Source of the DNA: Aquila chrysaetos chrysaetos
Lineage: Eukaryota; Chordata; Aves; Accipitriformes; Accipitridae
NCBI RefSeq assembly: GCF_900496995.4
Contig: NC_044005.1
Location: 26,913,363-26,977,362, forward strand
Length of the DNA stretch: 64,000 nt
Direction of reading: 5' to 3'
Shown here piece after piece: positions 31,917 through 46,500 of this stretch. Numbering within the stretch: position 1 is the first letter of the stretch; the number at the start of each line of letters is the position of its first letter. The translations under genes and the position numbers were made by a program. The notes under the pieces are model-generated. The model saw only the letters and a list, made by a program, of their open reading frames with translations. It had not been told where the DNA came from and ran no database searches.

Positions 31917-34900
31917 CAGAAGGCCGTGCTGCAGGCGCCGCTCTGAGAAGAGCGGGCATGAGCTCTTGCCCCGCTGCAGGCGCGGGCTGAGCGCCCGCAG
32001 CACACGTGCTGCAGGTCTGCTGTTCTCGTCACCTGGGGTGCCGAGTGGGGAGCGTGTGTGAAGTGGACATCCAAGCATACCTCAGAAATGCGGCCTCAAA
32101 AAGAAAGAAACCGAAAAGCGAACCACAGATGTTGCAGCGTTTTCTGGTCCGTCTCTTGAGGAGCAGCCAGGTCCATCCCATCCCCTCCCCTCCCAGCGGC
32201 ATCCTCTGCCAAGCCGCCTCTGCCAAAACCGCCTGGCAGACTTTGCCCGGTGCCAGTGCGTGCTCCTGCGACTGGCGGCGGCGGTGCCTGGCGGAGGCCA
32301 GACAGACCAAACGCTCCTCCCTGCGCCGGGGTGGCACGGGCTGCTCCAGAGAGCCCTGCTCCGGGTGCCCTGCCTCCTCCCCAGCTGCTGGCCGTTGGGT
32401 GTGCTTCGGGTGTCTTTCCCTCTGACATCAGCTTCCTCCCCTACAGCCCACGGCGGCCAAAGCCCTCCTAGGTGAAACGCCCGGTGAGCAGAGCTGGCTG
32501 GCTGGCTGGCGGGGGGGATCCACCCACCGGCATTTTCCCCCGGTGGTGGGGCCAGGTGGGTGGGTCACACCGGCCGGGGGGCTCCCCTGAAACCCCAAAT
32601 ACTGTTTTCACATAGGGGGTTGCACAAATGCCACCGGCAGATGGGAGAGGAGGGAACCTTAGGGCCGCCCCAGCTTCGGCCACCGTATCGGGTGCCTGCG
32701 GGGTGGGAACTCCCAGTGCCTGTTCCCGCCGCCGCCGCCATCTGCTGAGGCCAGCAAACTGGAAACCAGCTGCTTGCCCAACCCTTGCCAGCAGCCAGGC
32801 TGTTGTCATTGCTGTTTGCTTTACATCAGCTCTGTTTGGTTTGGCTGGCTGAGGGCAGCAGGTTCAATCCCCGCGATTTTACGAGGGCTGGTTCCTGTCC
32901 CACACCCCTCATCGGTGAACACGGCGTACATTGAGGATACCCTCGCCCTGCAGCCTCAGGGCAGGAAAGGGTGCGGCCGAAATTAGTGTTTGCTTCTCAA
33001 GGGCAAGCCTGAAGTGCTGGTGTTTGGGAAGGTAATCATGGGGCAGGCGTGAGAAAAGGACTTCTGCATGGTCACGGCAGCTCAGCATGTGGCACGGGTG
33101 CCCGGTCATCTGCATCCGGGGACCGTCGGCCGCATGGGAAAGTGTTCGGTGGGTGGCCAAAGGCATGGATCACACCAGGGTGTGGTCGGCTGCAATGCAG
33201 AGCATGTCCAGAGTCACCTGCCAGGGCGACTGAGGCCAGCGGGAGGGATGTCCCACCGGGACGTGTACCCTCTTACAGCCCTTGCCCCAGTCAGCGCCCT
33301 GCTGCTGACACCCAGCACGCAGGGGGTGCTCCATTTCCATCTGAGATGCATCTTGTCCAGGCAGCTGGTACCTGTGGTAAGGGGGGTGGTTTCTTCTCCA
33401 CATTTCACACAGAAGTGAGAAAAGAAAAACACCACTAGTTACTCCTGCTGCTCTCCTTTTCCCAGGACAGGCTGTCTGCCCTCTGGCCCCATCCCAGGGC
33501 GCAGGCAATGGGGCTGCTGGCACAGGCACTCACAGCTTCTGGGCTGCAGGGAGCCACAGAGGCTGATTAGCCCACTGTCCTCCTCCTTGTTAGCTCCTGC
33601 CTCATCTCAGTCAACTGGGCAGCCCTGGTGCCCAATCCTGCCAGTCAGTGACCCCACGGGGGCTGGGGTGTCCCCCTCCCCGTCTGCTGCAGGGCCTCAC
33701 CCACAGGGAAGGAGCAGCGGGCCAGAGGACGGAGTTCAACACGCAGCGCAGCAGCAGTTCAAGTCACCTCTGCCCCGCCCTGCCCTGGCTGCTCCTTCCC
33801 AAACCCGCCCTGCCCTGCGGCACACGGGCCCAGCTGAGCAGTGATGTGGGATGAGAGCAAGTGGCTGGAGATTTGGGGTGTGAGGAAGGTGGCCACACAG
33901 CCCCGTGTCGCTCCCGGTCCCCTCCTGCCTGAGCTACGTGTTTCTTTCCCTTGCGCTGACCATAGGGGCACACAGTCATACGGCAAGCCGGTTCAGAGGG
34001 CTGACCTGGCTGGAAACAGAACGCTTTATTTCAGCAGGTTGGAGATCAGCTCGAGCCGCTTGCTGCTCAGGCTTGCCGTAGGCTGAGCTGCTGCCAGGGT
34101 CCCCTCCCCACTGGGAGACCCCATTCCCGCTCCCTGCCAGGTCCAGCTCTCAGCCGCAGGGGCGAGGTGCCGACCTCTTGTGCTACCCCAGCAGAAAGTC
34201 CTCTGCTGGTTTAGCAAGGTGAAATGGCTGGGAGCAAAGTCAGGAGTCAGCAACCGGTGCAGGGAGAAGGTTGGGTCCCGTGCCAGGAGGAGTGGGAAAA
34301 GCCAGCCTACCGCAGCTCGGCTCGGACTGCTGCGGAGCTGCAACCTGGGCGGCTGGGCGCTCGCCTGTGCTGGCATGACGCAGGGTGCGGTGCCGGCAGC
34401 TGCCCAGCTCCCTCTAAATCAGCTGATCCAAATCTGGGAGGAAGAGCCAGCACCTCCCGAACCAAGCCGGTGTGCATGGCGCTGCTCTGGAGCCTTGCGG
34501 TGAGCTGCGCTGGCAGACAACTAACCCCTGGAAAAAAAAGATGATGGCTTTTCTGCCAGATCAACTCCTGGATCTGGTTTGCTGAGCAGCTGCGTATAGC
34601 GTTGCGCTGGCACAACAAAGAGGATGTGAGCAAATGCTGAAGAGTTGGGATCGCTTAGACCGCTTCAAACAGCCCTGGCACCAAAAAAGTGTAACCCTGG
34701 CCACACAGATGACCCTGAGCTAACAGGACTCCAGTTATCTGCAGAGCCTTTGTGAATACAAGCCTGGGACAAGTCTTTACTGGATTGCCTCACTAGGACA
34801 GGCTTTAATGAGTGCTGGAGCTGAGCTCTAGCAGGAGGGCTTGGTGGGGGGGGGGGGTCACCTGCCCTTTTACACAATATTTGAATGCATCTGCACTTCC

Positions 34901-37900
34901 CTGAAAAACTGGGGCGGGGGGGGGGGGTTGCTGCTCTCCCATTCCAGTTTATCCCGAGTCCATAACATTTTCACTCACTGCAGCATTTTAGTTTCTTTGT
35001 GCATTTCTTGGTTGCTCGGGTGCCAGTTCTGGTGGTTTTAGTGGCCTCTGCCCCCCCGGGCAGCATTCATAGTGAAGTGCATCCACAGCAGCGTTGCAGG
35101 GGCCTGCCTAATAGCATCACTCCTCTCCTGTCCCTTCAATCTGAACGTACGCTGCCTGTCCAGCACTACAGGCGCTTACAGAGCTGCTGCGCTCTCCGTG
35201 CAAATCCTCGCCCTCCACACACACTGAATCCATCTGCATAATCTTCGGGATGCTCTCCCGTATCCCAGGCTGGGCTATGCTCATCCTCTCGGTACTGATT
35301 GTCCTCTCCCTCCCCAGCAAGCAGAATCACTCTGGAGTGAGCCGCTCGCTGCGATCGTGACTATTGTGGAACAGTTTAACTTCCTACGGGAGCGGCAGCC
35401 CTTGCCTGTCAGCCCGTGCCTGGCGCTCACAACGCCTCCAGCACTCACAGCCCTGCTTCCTTCTCCCTGACGTGCGCACATGCACGCTCCTGCACGCACA
35501 CCCCGTCCCTCCTCCAGCATGCCTTCCGCGCCCGCCGGATTCCCTGGGGCCTGTCCCGGGGAGCGTGCTGCTGGCGAAGGGGACGCGGTGGTGTGCTGCG
35601 GGGGCTGGGACTCCCGGTGCCAATGGGGGATGCACGAGGAAGACGGATACGGGTCCTGCCGGGAAGACCCCAAGGAGGCAGGTCTACCACCCCAGCCAGC
35701 AGCTCCTTGGGTGGGTGAGTGGTGGTTGTACATGGACCACAGCCCCCTTGTCCTGTGGGCTATCCTGCACCCAGCAGTGCCGCCTTGGGAGCGGCCGGGC
35801 GGCAGGCACGGGCTTTCAGGCAGGCACATGCCTGGGGGGGGGGTATGTCGGATGCTGTGGCCTCCACAGAGGCTCCGAGGCTCGGCAGTGTTCCCAGGAG
35901 GTGACTCTTTAGGAAGTGGGTGCGTCCTGACAGTGCTGCTGCGGGAGGCCCAGCGGGAACTGCGTGGGAGTGAGGAGAGCCAGGGAGCGGGCTGGGCCCT
36001 GGCCTGACCCCCTGGTCATTACAGGGAAGGCGGCTTTGACGTGAGTCAGCAGCAGAGCTGGGCACAGGGTAAGCAGGACCCGGAGATCAGCATCGTGACA
36101 CGTCCTAATTACTTTAGCTTCCAAATCCATGTTGTGCTATTAAATTTGCTTGCTTGCACGAGAAACAAAAGCAAGAGGCATTCCCCAAAACTCCTTCCAG
36201 GCAGTGGGCTCCAACGCCTAACCCAGATGTTGGCAGACCCTGCCTGCACCAGACACAGGAAGGAGTCCCGGTCATGCCACCTCCTGCCAAACATTCCCAA
36301 ACCAGCAAGCCCAAGGCTTGCTGTCCTGCCTTGCCAGCCTAGGACCAGGCACCGGAGCATCGCTGATGGAGCCACCGCCCGGGAGGGCCAGGCGCAGAGG
36401 AGCCACAGCCCCTGCGGGCGAGGAGCCCTGCGTAATGCCTCCGCTCCCCGCGGTTGGGAAATAGCTATTGCGTGGAGGCCAGGCACTGCAGTCAGCTAGC
36501 ACGGGACAGGATCACCACCAGCTTACTACGTCGTGCCTTACGTGTAGGAGGTCAGCCCAGGGAGCAGCCCCTGGGACCTCAGAGGGGCTCAGCCAGTGTC
36601 AGACCGAGGTACCCCAGAGCACCAAGAAGCGCAGGCAGCGAGGGCAGGAGCCCCCCACATCCCCTCCACCCCATGGGGTCCCACAGCACACTTCCCGGCT
36701 GCCAGAGCTGGCTGCTGGGCTGGCCCTGTCAGGCTCCTCCGTGGCCCCACTGGCATCCCACGCACCCACAGAGGTCCCACGGGGAGAGCAGCCTCCTCCT
36801 GCTGCTGCTCCTGCTGCGGCTGCTGCTGCTGCCACCTAACGGAGCTGCTCCTCCGGCCCGGGTGAGATGAAAGCGGCAGTGCTCTGCACTGGCAGGCCAA
36901 AGCTTGCACACCCCGGGCAGCCTGCCGCTCGGCTGTGTCCGTGCCCATGCTGGCAGGGAGCATGTGTGATGTGCAGGGCGCTGGAACGGGTGAAACCCCC
37001 GAGGACATGTCACACTGCACGGCAAGGAGGAGAGCTGGTCTTCCCCTATAGATGGTTGCCCTTGAATCTCGTTGACGCGCTCTCTCCGTACGCACGCACG
37101 TACGGCACACCTGGCCCATGCGGCTGCCGTGCGCGTGGAGGTCTCGGCTACCGGGAGCGAGCATCCGAGCCACCGGTTCGTGGCGGCTGAGGTGGGGAAA
37201 GCGAAGCGGCTCCCGAGTGATGCAGGTCATGGCAGGATGCTTTATATAACCTACAGCCACAGAGAAAACCAAAATAGCTGCCTCCCTGCTGCTCAGTTCG
37301 TCTCTTCCATCAAACACGGATAAAATTAGAGCAGGCGGTGACGTGCACCTACGTCTGCGCAGGGACTCCAGGGAGACGGAGGGAGCCGGCTCAGGGCTCT
37401 GCCATTAGCAGCGCAGCCTGCCAGAGCTTTCAAGTAAAATCCGTCAGCGAGGCTGCTGTGTGGCCGCAGGGGATAGATGTGTGGAAGAAGAGGAGGCGGG
37501 GCGGGGGGGGACGGCTACGGAAGGCACTCAGGGACCACTTCACACCTCGTCGTTGCCTTTTGGGAATGCAGGCTGAGCGCTCGTGTGGAAGCTGGGCTTC
37601 GGTGCCCCGCTGACCTTCACCTTCCCAGTGTGGACACCACAGGGGTCGGAGCAGGGCTTCTCCGAAGGCTGAGCTCGACTGACACGTCTCAGAGGGGTGA
37701 GCCCTTGAGGAGGGGAGTGCCGGAATACTTCTGCCAGAGCTTTCGAGCAAACATGCCTCTGTGGGCTGGGACCCAGAGCTGCTGCTGTCCCCTGGGAGGT
37801 GACCCACAGAGCTGGCCAGCCCCGCTCCATCTCTGCTGACTTTGCAACCTGGTGGAGCTGCCCCAGGCTATGTAGTACTGGAGGGTGGTGAAAAGCTGAT

Positions 37901-40900
37901 TCAGAAAACACTGTGTGGAGACTCAGACCCCTTTAAGAAAAAAATGAACAGGAAAAAAGAACCAGGACAAAAGCGTAGGCTAGAAGCTGGAAAACAGTCA
38001 CCTACAACCCTGTATAGACACCCAGATAAGGTTTGAGCCTTTCCCTGATGGCATGAGAAACTGCAATTGCTCAAAGCCTCTGAATACTAGGTAAAAACAA
38101 TAGTGTCATTGTCCAAAGCACACGCAGATGGAGGTGTCTTAACTTCAGCTCTCTCTTTTGGATGCATTGGCTTTGGTTTTTATTGTCTGGTTTACTGGTC
38201 TGAACAGAGGAGAGGGAGCCAGGAATGCAGTTGTCCCCTATGCTGTGACATTGCCCCGGTCTGTGACCTTGGGCACATCTTTCCCTGGTGTCCATGTGTC
38301 TGCGTGGGTGCTTTGGTGCCCCATCCTCTTCGCTGGGGCTAACATTCTCCATCCTCGTCCAGCTGACAGGGTAAGGATTCAGGAAGGTGAGCGAGTTAAT
38401 ATTTGTCAAACACCGAAAATGACGAGAGCCCTGGAGAAAATCTCTACGTTAATCTTTATTTATGGAAAAGCCACCAAAAAAGGTAAAAAGAGGACAAAAG
38501 GTTTAAAACTACTTTCCTGGTCTGAGAGACATGTGCCCACTTGTGATGGTAATTTATGCCCCGTCCCGTGGAGCTCTGCCACTTTCCCCCTCCACCTCTG
38601 TCACATGATAGTGCTGGATACCTCTGCTCTTGGAGAGGTGGCTCAGATCCCAGCCAGCTCCTGGAGGCAGGAATCGCAGATATATATATAGCAGCATGGC
38701 AAGAGGTGAGCTAGGCAATCACAGCAGCAGCTCCTCAGCTCAAAACAACACCCAAAACCACACAGAGCAAATGAAATCTGTTCATCTCCCCCACGAGTTC
38801 CTGGAGTTGAATAGCTTGACAGAGAAGTGGCCAGATGGGAGGAGGGATACCTGTGTCACACCGTGGGGTCCCTCCTCACTCAGTCCTGCCCTCAGCCTGC
38901 TAAGGCCACCTGGAAGTTGCTCACATTTCCTTGGGGACATTGTTTGCTGAGTATCTATTGCTGCCCGTTATCTTATCTTGCCGATTTCTGAGGAATTGCC
39001 CTGCAATCCAAATGTCAACCATATGGTGCAGAACAACTGGCGCGTCCCTGCGTCCTCTGTTATCTTCTTCTCCTTTGGCCCCTGACAAGGCTGTGGGACG
39101 TGTGCTCATGCACAGCACACTGGAGCGCCTGAAGCAGCACAGGTTGGTTTTGTGTATTCAGAGAGGTAGTTCAGAAAAGGTGTTTGGAAATCAAAGGGCT
39201 TCATGTGACTGTACAGCAAAATCCAGCTTCTCTGGGTTGGTACCGAAGTCCGCGCGACTCCTCCTGGCCACAAACAGCTGCATCCGCATCCGCACGACCC
39301 AGCGCAGCCTCGCGCCCTGCGGTGCTGCTCCGAGCAGGCTCCTGCCTGGTGCTGCCCACGGCACCGACTCCGTGTGCAGGCAGAGCTCACGGTGCTGCCT
39401 GCTGGCTGGGCAGGGGGCATTCAACATGTGGTTGCCCAGGTTACCAGGTTCCTTCATTTCACTGAAATTGCTAGTTTATTAGTAGCAGAAAGCCTCTGAG
39501 AGAGCAGAGAAGACAGAGGTGGAAGGAACTAGCAAGGGTGGGACAGGCCAGAAGGGTCTACAAAACATGTCCTTTCCCCACAAGCCACAAATCACACCTC
39601 CTCAGACCATGCTGGCTGTTGCTGAAGAGTTACGAGACACCAAAGGCAGGTGGGGCAGCCATGGACCAGCTGCTGGGAAAGCAGAGGGGGGTTGCACAGC
39701 TCAACGGCACGGAATATGGGAAGCCTTTGGTGATTCCACTGCACTCACACCTTGCCCGTGACCTCTCCTGCACACCAGTTCTTGAGGGATGGAAGAAGTA
39801 ACACATGAGCATCGAATATCAGGCGTACTTGTTGCAGGCAGGGGCAGGAGAGCACTATGATACAGTCTGGGATTCCCCTGGGGCTGTTGGAGGACTGGTT
39901 TTTACTAGCGGGATCCCTGCTGGGATGAGATGAATAGGGAGCAGGATTAATTTGCAATCCCTCTTACGTCACTTGACGGAAGATTTAATGACTGGGATTT
40001 CCCTCCGGTTATCCTGGGGGAATTGGAGCTCATTTTACAAGCTCTCGCCCGACGTCAGGCAAGGAGCCATTCTCAGCATGTTTGAGTCTTCTTTAGAAGG
40101 AATAAAAATTGTTTCTCGTGAGCAGTAGCAAGGAGCAGCCTGGCACAACTGTGGTCTGAAAAGGATACTTAGAACAGGAGCATCTTTTTCCTCAAACTCT
40201 CAGCACATTGCTCTTTCATAACTGTTCTGTAGCCCAAAATAACCTGTCCCTGGCAGCTGGTGTTACTTGCATAAAGAGGAAGCTGAGGCCCTCAATAGGG
40301 TTAAAGGGAAGAGCACCCTGTCTAGACTAACATCCCTGGGGATTTCAGCCCCAGCCTCCTGGAAACTCCCCTGGTCCGGATTTGCACTGGTGAGTCAGAG
40401 CCACTTGCACAAAGCCAGCACCAAGACAAACTCCAGAGCTATCCCACCACTCTGACACCTCTCCTGTGACCCACTCCTCTTGGGAAAGATTCTGCAGGGC
40501 AAAGGAAATTTCCACGTTGCTCTTACCACTTGATCCTTATCAGCTCTTCCTAGCCATGCTGCAGAACGGATGAGAACCTGCGATTGCACATCCTATCCAT
40601 TTTCGTTGCCTGGTTTTCCATTCCCTCCAGCTAGAAAGCCTTTCCTGTGCTACTCACCAAAAGGCACATCTTTGGTACTCACGAAGCCCAGTGCACCGGC
40701 AAGGCTCGCAAGGCCCACCAGTCTTTGGTATGATGCTTAGGAGTGACTTCTTGCCTGTGGTCAGCAGTGAGAAAGCCAGTATCCCCGAGGTACCTCTTCC
40801 CTGGGTTTTGGGGTGCCTCCTGCACCCCCACCCAGCCCAGCAGCTCCGTTTGCCCTTGCAGAAGGAACTCTGCAATGCAGAAGTTGCCCATCTGCACCGA

Positions 40901-43699
40901 GTGGCCACAGAGGCTGTGGTTTGGGTGAGCCATCCTGCCCCGCAGAAGTCTTGCTGTAGAGGAGTTATTAATATTCCTGTTGCCCACGTGCCGTGCTGAC
41001 TAGCTTCCAGGGATAAGTGCTCTCCTCATGTGCCTGTGGAGAGAGGGGACTTCCCAGGCCTAATTCAATGCTTCCCATTCGTGCTTTCTTACACACCAAT
41101 CTCTGCCGAGGCTATGAATATGTCCTGCTGAATCAGTGTTCATCCAGCCAACTTCCCCTTTTCTCAAGGGGAAATATTTATAATCTAACTCTCAAGCCAC
41201 CACACAGTGCAGCTGGTGGACGACATCCAATAAACATCCCATCTAACTGCTGCCTTTGCTGCCAAGCCTCCTCCCAAGAGTTGGCGACTTGAGTAGCATT
41301 CAACTGTGCTGTCGTTGATATATACGAGGTAATATTCATTAAGCTGTTTGTTAGATGCTGACCACTCTGATGAGTTGCATGAAGGAATGTTCTTCATGTA
41401 AATCTTCAAATAATCAGCACGGCTCTTCTGAGCTGAAAAAAATCACATCAGCCTGGAAGAATTCATTAAGGGTTGTCTTCAGTGGAGAACCTGGCTTGGT
41501 ACTCTCCATTGCATCTAGCATGAAGGTACCTTTGAAATATATAGTGTCCCTGTGCATAAATGTCCTCTGTTTATTATTACCAGGTGATACGAGGGTAATA
41601 TCATTCAGAAATAGTGGCTCCATAGCTACAGCTGAGATTAATTTTGTGTTTAAAATAGGGATTTGAGCTCTCTCCTGTCTTGGTGTTCCCTCCCAGTGTT
41701 CTTGCACTTACTTGCTATGTATAAGAAGGAAAGATCTGAGAGCAGACAGATACAAATGTTAAATAGCTGAGAAGTTAAAAATAATTGAAATTAGCCCTTG
41801 AAGAAATACAGCCTCTAGCAACAAACCTTTTTGACATTTAATCATCACCTTAGTAGAATAATAAAAAGACTTCAGGCTTCCTACACAGTAAGAGCTTACT
41901 GCTATCATGTGCAAAGCCTACACAAGAATATTTATTTTTTAATTCCTGGGTATTTTTCGTATTACTTTTGACATGTCAAAGTCTCTCTGGATGGCTACAT
42001 TAAGAATTCAGTTCAGAATTTTTCTTTTAAAAATGTGACTGAAGTCACAACTCGTCTTAACTGGGGATTGTTTGGAAGAGTGGCACTTAAACACACTCAT
42101 ACACAAGCCTTTCCTCGTACCTACTCATGTATTTCTCTCAGTCGCTGTCTCCCCACAGCTTGTGCAGCCATCTTCCTTGAGAGCAGACTTGGCTACGTTC
42201 CCATTAGGTACAACTGGAGGACAAGTTTTGCGACAGATAAGCTTTCAGTTATGAAAAAATGAAACTGAGTTAAGGAAATACCTTCACAGACATTGGACTG
42301 CAAGTCTGGAAAGCACTTAATTCAAGAATTCAGCAAGATTAAAACGCATTGAAATTTAAATGGCTGGTAGGAACATCCAGGTTTTTAAAAGTCAGTGTAT
42401 GTTTTAAAAAGGATAGTGAGTCTTCTTCTGAGGTCCTCTGGCTAGCTCTAACTAGTAAAGATTTGATGCTGGGGTAAATATGTCCTGTCCTTCTGCTGTG
42501 GGCTTCTCCATTCTCCTATGCCACGTCCATCACTAGCTGTTATCAGGGAAAGGACAGTGGAGGAACTGCTCTGGGGGGCCTGGGGGTCCCCAGCAGTTGA
42601 CAGGGATAAGGTGAGTGAGGAGTCCACCTGATACGCAGAGAGGTGGACGTAGCATGGCCAACCACCTCTTATTTAGGGTGCTGTTCATTATAAATTGGCT
42701 TTATCTCTCTGTTTCACTCATTTGTTTCATGGGTGAGGAGACTGCTCAGCCAGACTTGTACAGAGCAGCAATACACAATGTAACTGCTGATTAGACCTCA
42801 ATTTCAGCATAAATTCAGTTTGAAGAAACCTGGAGTGGGATTTACCTCACCAAATTTAGATGTCTGGTTTGGGATGAGATGAGCTTCTCTCTAGAATAAT
42901 GTCTTTCTCTCCATTGCTTGGAAAAGGGATGTAGCCCCCATGTCCCATCAGATGCAGACATGGGCATTCAATCAGATGGATCTCAGCTCTAGGAAAAAGT
43001 AACCCTGAAGTTATGCCCCAAACCTTGAAACATGCTCTCTTTTGTGTTGTCCTGAGCCTGCACTGCATTTCATATCTGAAAGAAAAATAATGGTATGACT
43101 TAATATTGGAGAGTTTGCCTGTTAAGACATGACAATACCCCATGCCTCTATATTTTTTTAGAGTTGTGGCTTAGGTAACAAAATTGCATGCAACCTTTTG
43201 TAGGGCTTCTTGAAAGCCTGTGTAAACAGCAATTTCTTACCCTCCCTGAGCAGAGGCATGTTTATTGCAGAGGTCAGAGGACAGGAGACGGGCTTGGGGA
43301 TTGAGAGGCGGCAACAAGCCAGTTGCGTCTTGCAGATGGTGAAGGTTCCTAGGTGGACTCTTTAACTGGTGTTTGCTGGGAAAGTTCATCCCGAAGCAGC
43401 TGCCGGTGAGCAGGAGAGGCCAGTGGACCTCCCCTAGCTGGGGAGCTTGCGTGGTGCATGCTGCTGGGGCCGTGGTAGCAGCAGGGCTTCGGTCAGAGAC
43501 GCCTGTTGGGAATGAAAAGGGGAACTGGCTCCCCTTGCACTCCAGAAGGGCAGTAGATGAAAGTCACTGGGAAGTGAAGTGGGAGATTTCCTCAAAAAGC
43601 TAGGAGGGAGCCTCGTGAGCCTGCCAGGCTATTGCTTGAAAGCCAAAAACCTGCCTGGCACCAGGCAAAGCGCTGGGGAGAGATAAGAGAAGCATCATG
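31917..43699. other. FOS-TMED10 interval, no gene recognised
   Basis: Non-coding, moderately GC-rich to about 38 kb, with small features only: G runs at 34,847-34,857 and 34,915-34,927, a CTG-rich tract near 36,790-36,836, and consensus AP-1 sites TGAGTCA at 36,042 (in TGAGTCAGCA, a MAF/NF-E2-type extended site) and near 40,390. No coding exon, RNA gene or LINE was recognised. Confidence 0.5.
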
Positions 43700-46500
43700 A
43701 ACGCTCAGTTCTTCGAAGTGGTTTGTGTGTGATCGAACCTGGGCTGTCTTTGATGAAGGGGGTTTTGTTTCCCTAAATTAACTCATGTTTTAGATCAAGC
43801 CCCACACACTTGATTTCAAGCAAAACCAATTCACATTTATATGGGACTTTTAATTACTCTAGGTAGAAATAACTTCAGTCACAGGGTGAAATGGAAACAG
43901 GTATGTATAAATATATTCGAACAATAGTTTGTCTCCTCAAAGGAATTACCTTATATACTTCTTGATGTCTAAAGGTTATTTTGTTCCATGCCTCTTATCC
44001 AAACACTATATATTTTAGCTATATGGCCAGCACACCGTACCTGGGGTCTCTGGGACACATTACAAGGGAGGCAGAGCAGCGCGATGCTGTTTTATGGCTG
44101 TTTAGCCACTGATTTATTTTTAGTTGATTGAATAACATCCCTATCTGGATTGTGATCACGATGGTGACTGTGATGGCTATATCCCAGCAATGAGTTCAAA
44201 TATAGCCCCTTAAAAGAAGAGGTCTTGCACTTTCTAGAAGTGGATGAATAATTTTGCATGATTAGTAAAAACAGCGATTAGCATCGTAAGGCATATGTAG
44301 TTTTTATAGAAGTTTTTCAGTAGCTTGTGATGGATTGCCAGGTGCAAGGCAGAATGCAAAAAGATTAGAGCATAAAAGTTAGTCTAGAATAGTTTTTAAG
44401 AGGAAAATTGTTTCAACTTTTTATTGTCTAAAAGAAGAAAATGCAGCAATGCCACAGCAGCTGACGCAGAAACAGTAAAAAAAAAGTCTAATTACATCAT
44501 TCACACACATTCATACACATTGTTTCATGGAGACAGCAAATTAGCGTTGTTTTCTGCCATTTACCATGGATAAAAGATACATTTTGGTATGGCAAAAATT
44601 GGCTACTGCCAACACCCTGTGAACTTCTTTGTCAGTTGGGAATAAATTAGAAATTTGGTGGGAAAGGGCATATTTTCCTCAGTGGCCATTGCTGCCTCAA
44701 ACTACAGAGATACCCAAAGGTTTCCAGTGCTCCTTTGTTAACACAGGGCTGAAAGCTAAATAATTCATAGCTCTCTTCATCATTTTCAAGACAGCAATGA
44801 AACTGCATTAGGGATATTTGGAAATATAAAAGGTATACACAAACAAAATGGTTTAAGTTTTGGCAATGTATCGTGACTGGCAGATGACAGGGTAATATTT
44901 ACTTTGGGGATACACCCATTTGTCTATGGATTAGCGGCAGTGAGAATGAGTACCTGCTTCCAGCTAATTGCCAAGCTCCCACAACGCTTAACACAGCAGA
45001 TTAGGCTAAAATAGGTCATTGCTTCATCTGGAAAGTTGTGTAACAAGTTACCAATCTCTCCTTCTCCACTGTTAAGTGTTTCAGAATTACAGGAAGCATT
45101 TCATTTTGCCAGCCTCCACTATGTGGAAACGTTAAGGCATGTCCCTGCAAGACTGTTATTTCTAAACCTGCAGCTGAAAGGATCTTAAAATGCTTTCCCT
45201 CTGCTCTAAGTTACTTTGCACACTCAAGGAAGATTGCCCCAGCGCATGTTTAAGTACTTCAAAGAGTGAAAAGCTGGGTATTGTGAAGAGACTCGCAGCA
45301 GCTCCGTACTATTTTCTTTCACAACGAGCTAAAGCACTAAAGCATCTCTGATGAGGTTTTATAATTAGATCTGAACTTGCCTGTGCGGCAGTTTCTAGCA
45401 TAATGCACCCACACGAGAGAAGGCTACAACAGAAACTGGGGGATGAATTTGTCAGTCGTAAATGTAACTCATCTAAAAACGTACTGTGACAAAACGGCCA
45501 CAATAGGAAGGGACTGTAGTCAGTTATATATTTGCTCTTTGATGGGTTGACTTCACACTTTGATTTTAGAATATGAGGCTACTTTAACATGAATGAGCCA
45601 CTTTCTCTCATATTTGCCCCAGAAAATAAGGCATTATTGAATGTTTTAGATGTGCTAGAAGGCTGGGTACGTATCATTAGTATGAGGAATGTTCTGCACG
45701 GAGAGATTTGTCATGCTGTGCATGTTTCATCAGGAATTTTGTGGTACAACATTACAACATTTCATATCTTCAGATTCTAGTAATCTATGTTTCTTAAAGT
45801 TTGTGAAATAATAGCTATTTCTGCCTTAAGTGCTGCAATGGAAAGAATGTTTTCATTCTGCAAATACACTTTGACATATTGCAGAAAGAGCTAAATATTT
45901 GTTTTGTTAAGGTTAAGTTTCCAAATAATTTAATTGTCCAAGTAAGGAAAGGTTTGTGAACCGAATAGAAAAATAAAGATGTATTGAAATGTGCAACAAG
46001 TGACCATAAATCCCATTTCAAACAATAAACTGGAGCTTAAAGTAAAAGTAATGAACCAAATATCTGAGCACAGTTGACCTTCACTTAAAAGATAAGTGGT
46101 CTGCTAAGGAAAACTGTGTTTCCCTAAAATGCCATTTAAATGAAGGGGAAAGGTCTAGTGTTGGGAGTTTTTTTTGGTGAGGGTTCTCCTTATTTCCCTC
46201 CAAGCAAGGAGGTCACTCCATCACTGTACAGTCGGGCTTAGTTTCTGTTCCTTCATACGTAGGGCTTCATCGTATTGTCTGGGTAAATACGAGCACAAGG
46301 ATGTGAAAGCAGAGAAATTGTTCTTTAAAGTGCTCTGACCATGACGTGGCCTGTCTTGATCTACACATGAACATCCAGGCATTAAGTTTGCTGCTTTAAG
46401 CCTCTTAAGGCTGAAGTTTGTACCGATTCCTAGTTACTGCTTGTCATTAAAGATGTTTTGCCCAGAGAGAGAGGACTGGTGATGTTTAAGAAATAAAGTG
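43700..46500. other. AT-rich block upstream of TMED10, no gene recognised
   Basis: About 2.8 kb notably AT-richer than the rest of the interval, with homeodomain- and MEF2-like words (for example GATTTATTTTTAGTTGATTG near 44,111) and no repeat family that I recognise. Such blocks often hold conserved non-coding enhancers in birds; that would need alignment. Confidence 0.4.

Noticed and set aside
36790..36836. CTG-rich tract as a coding or expansion repeat
   Set aside because: Interrupted (CTCCTG, CGG units) and outside any gene; no evidence of expansion.
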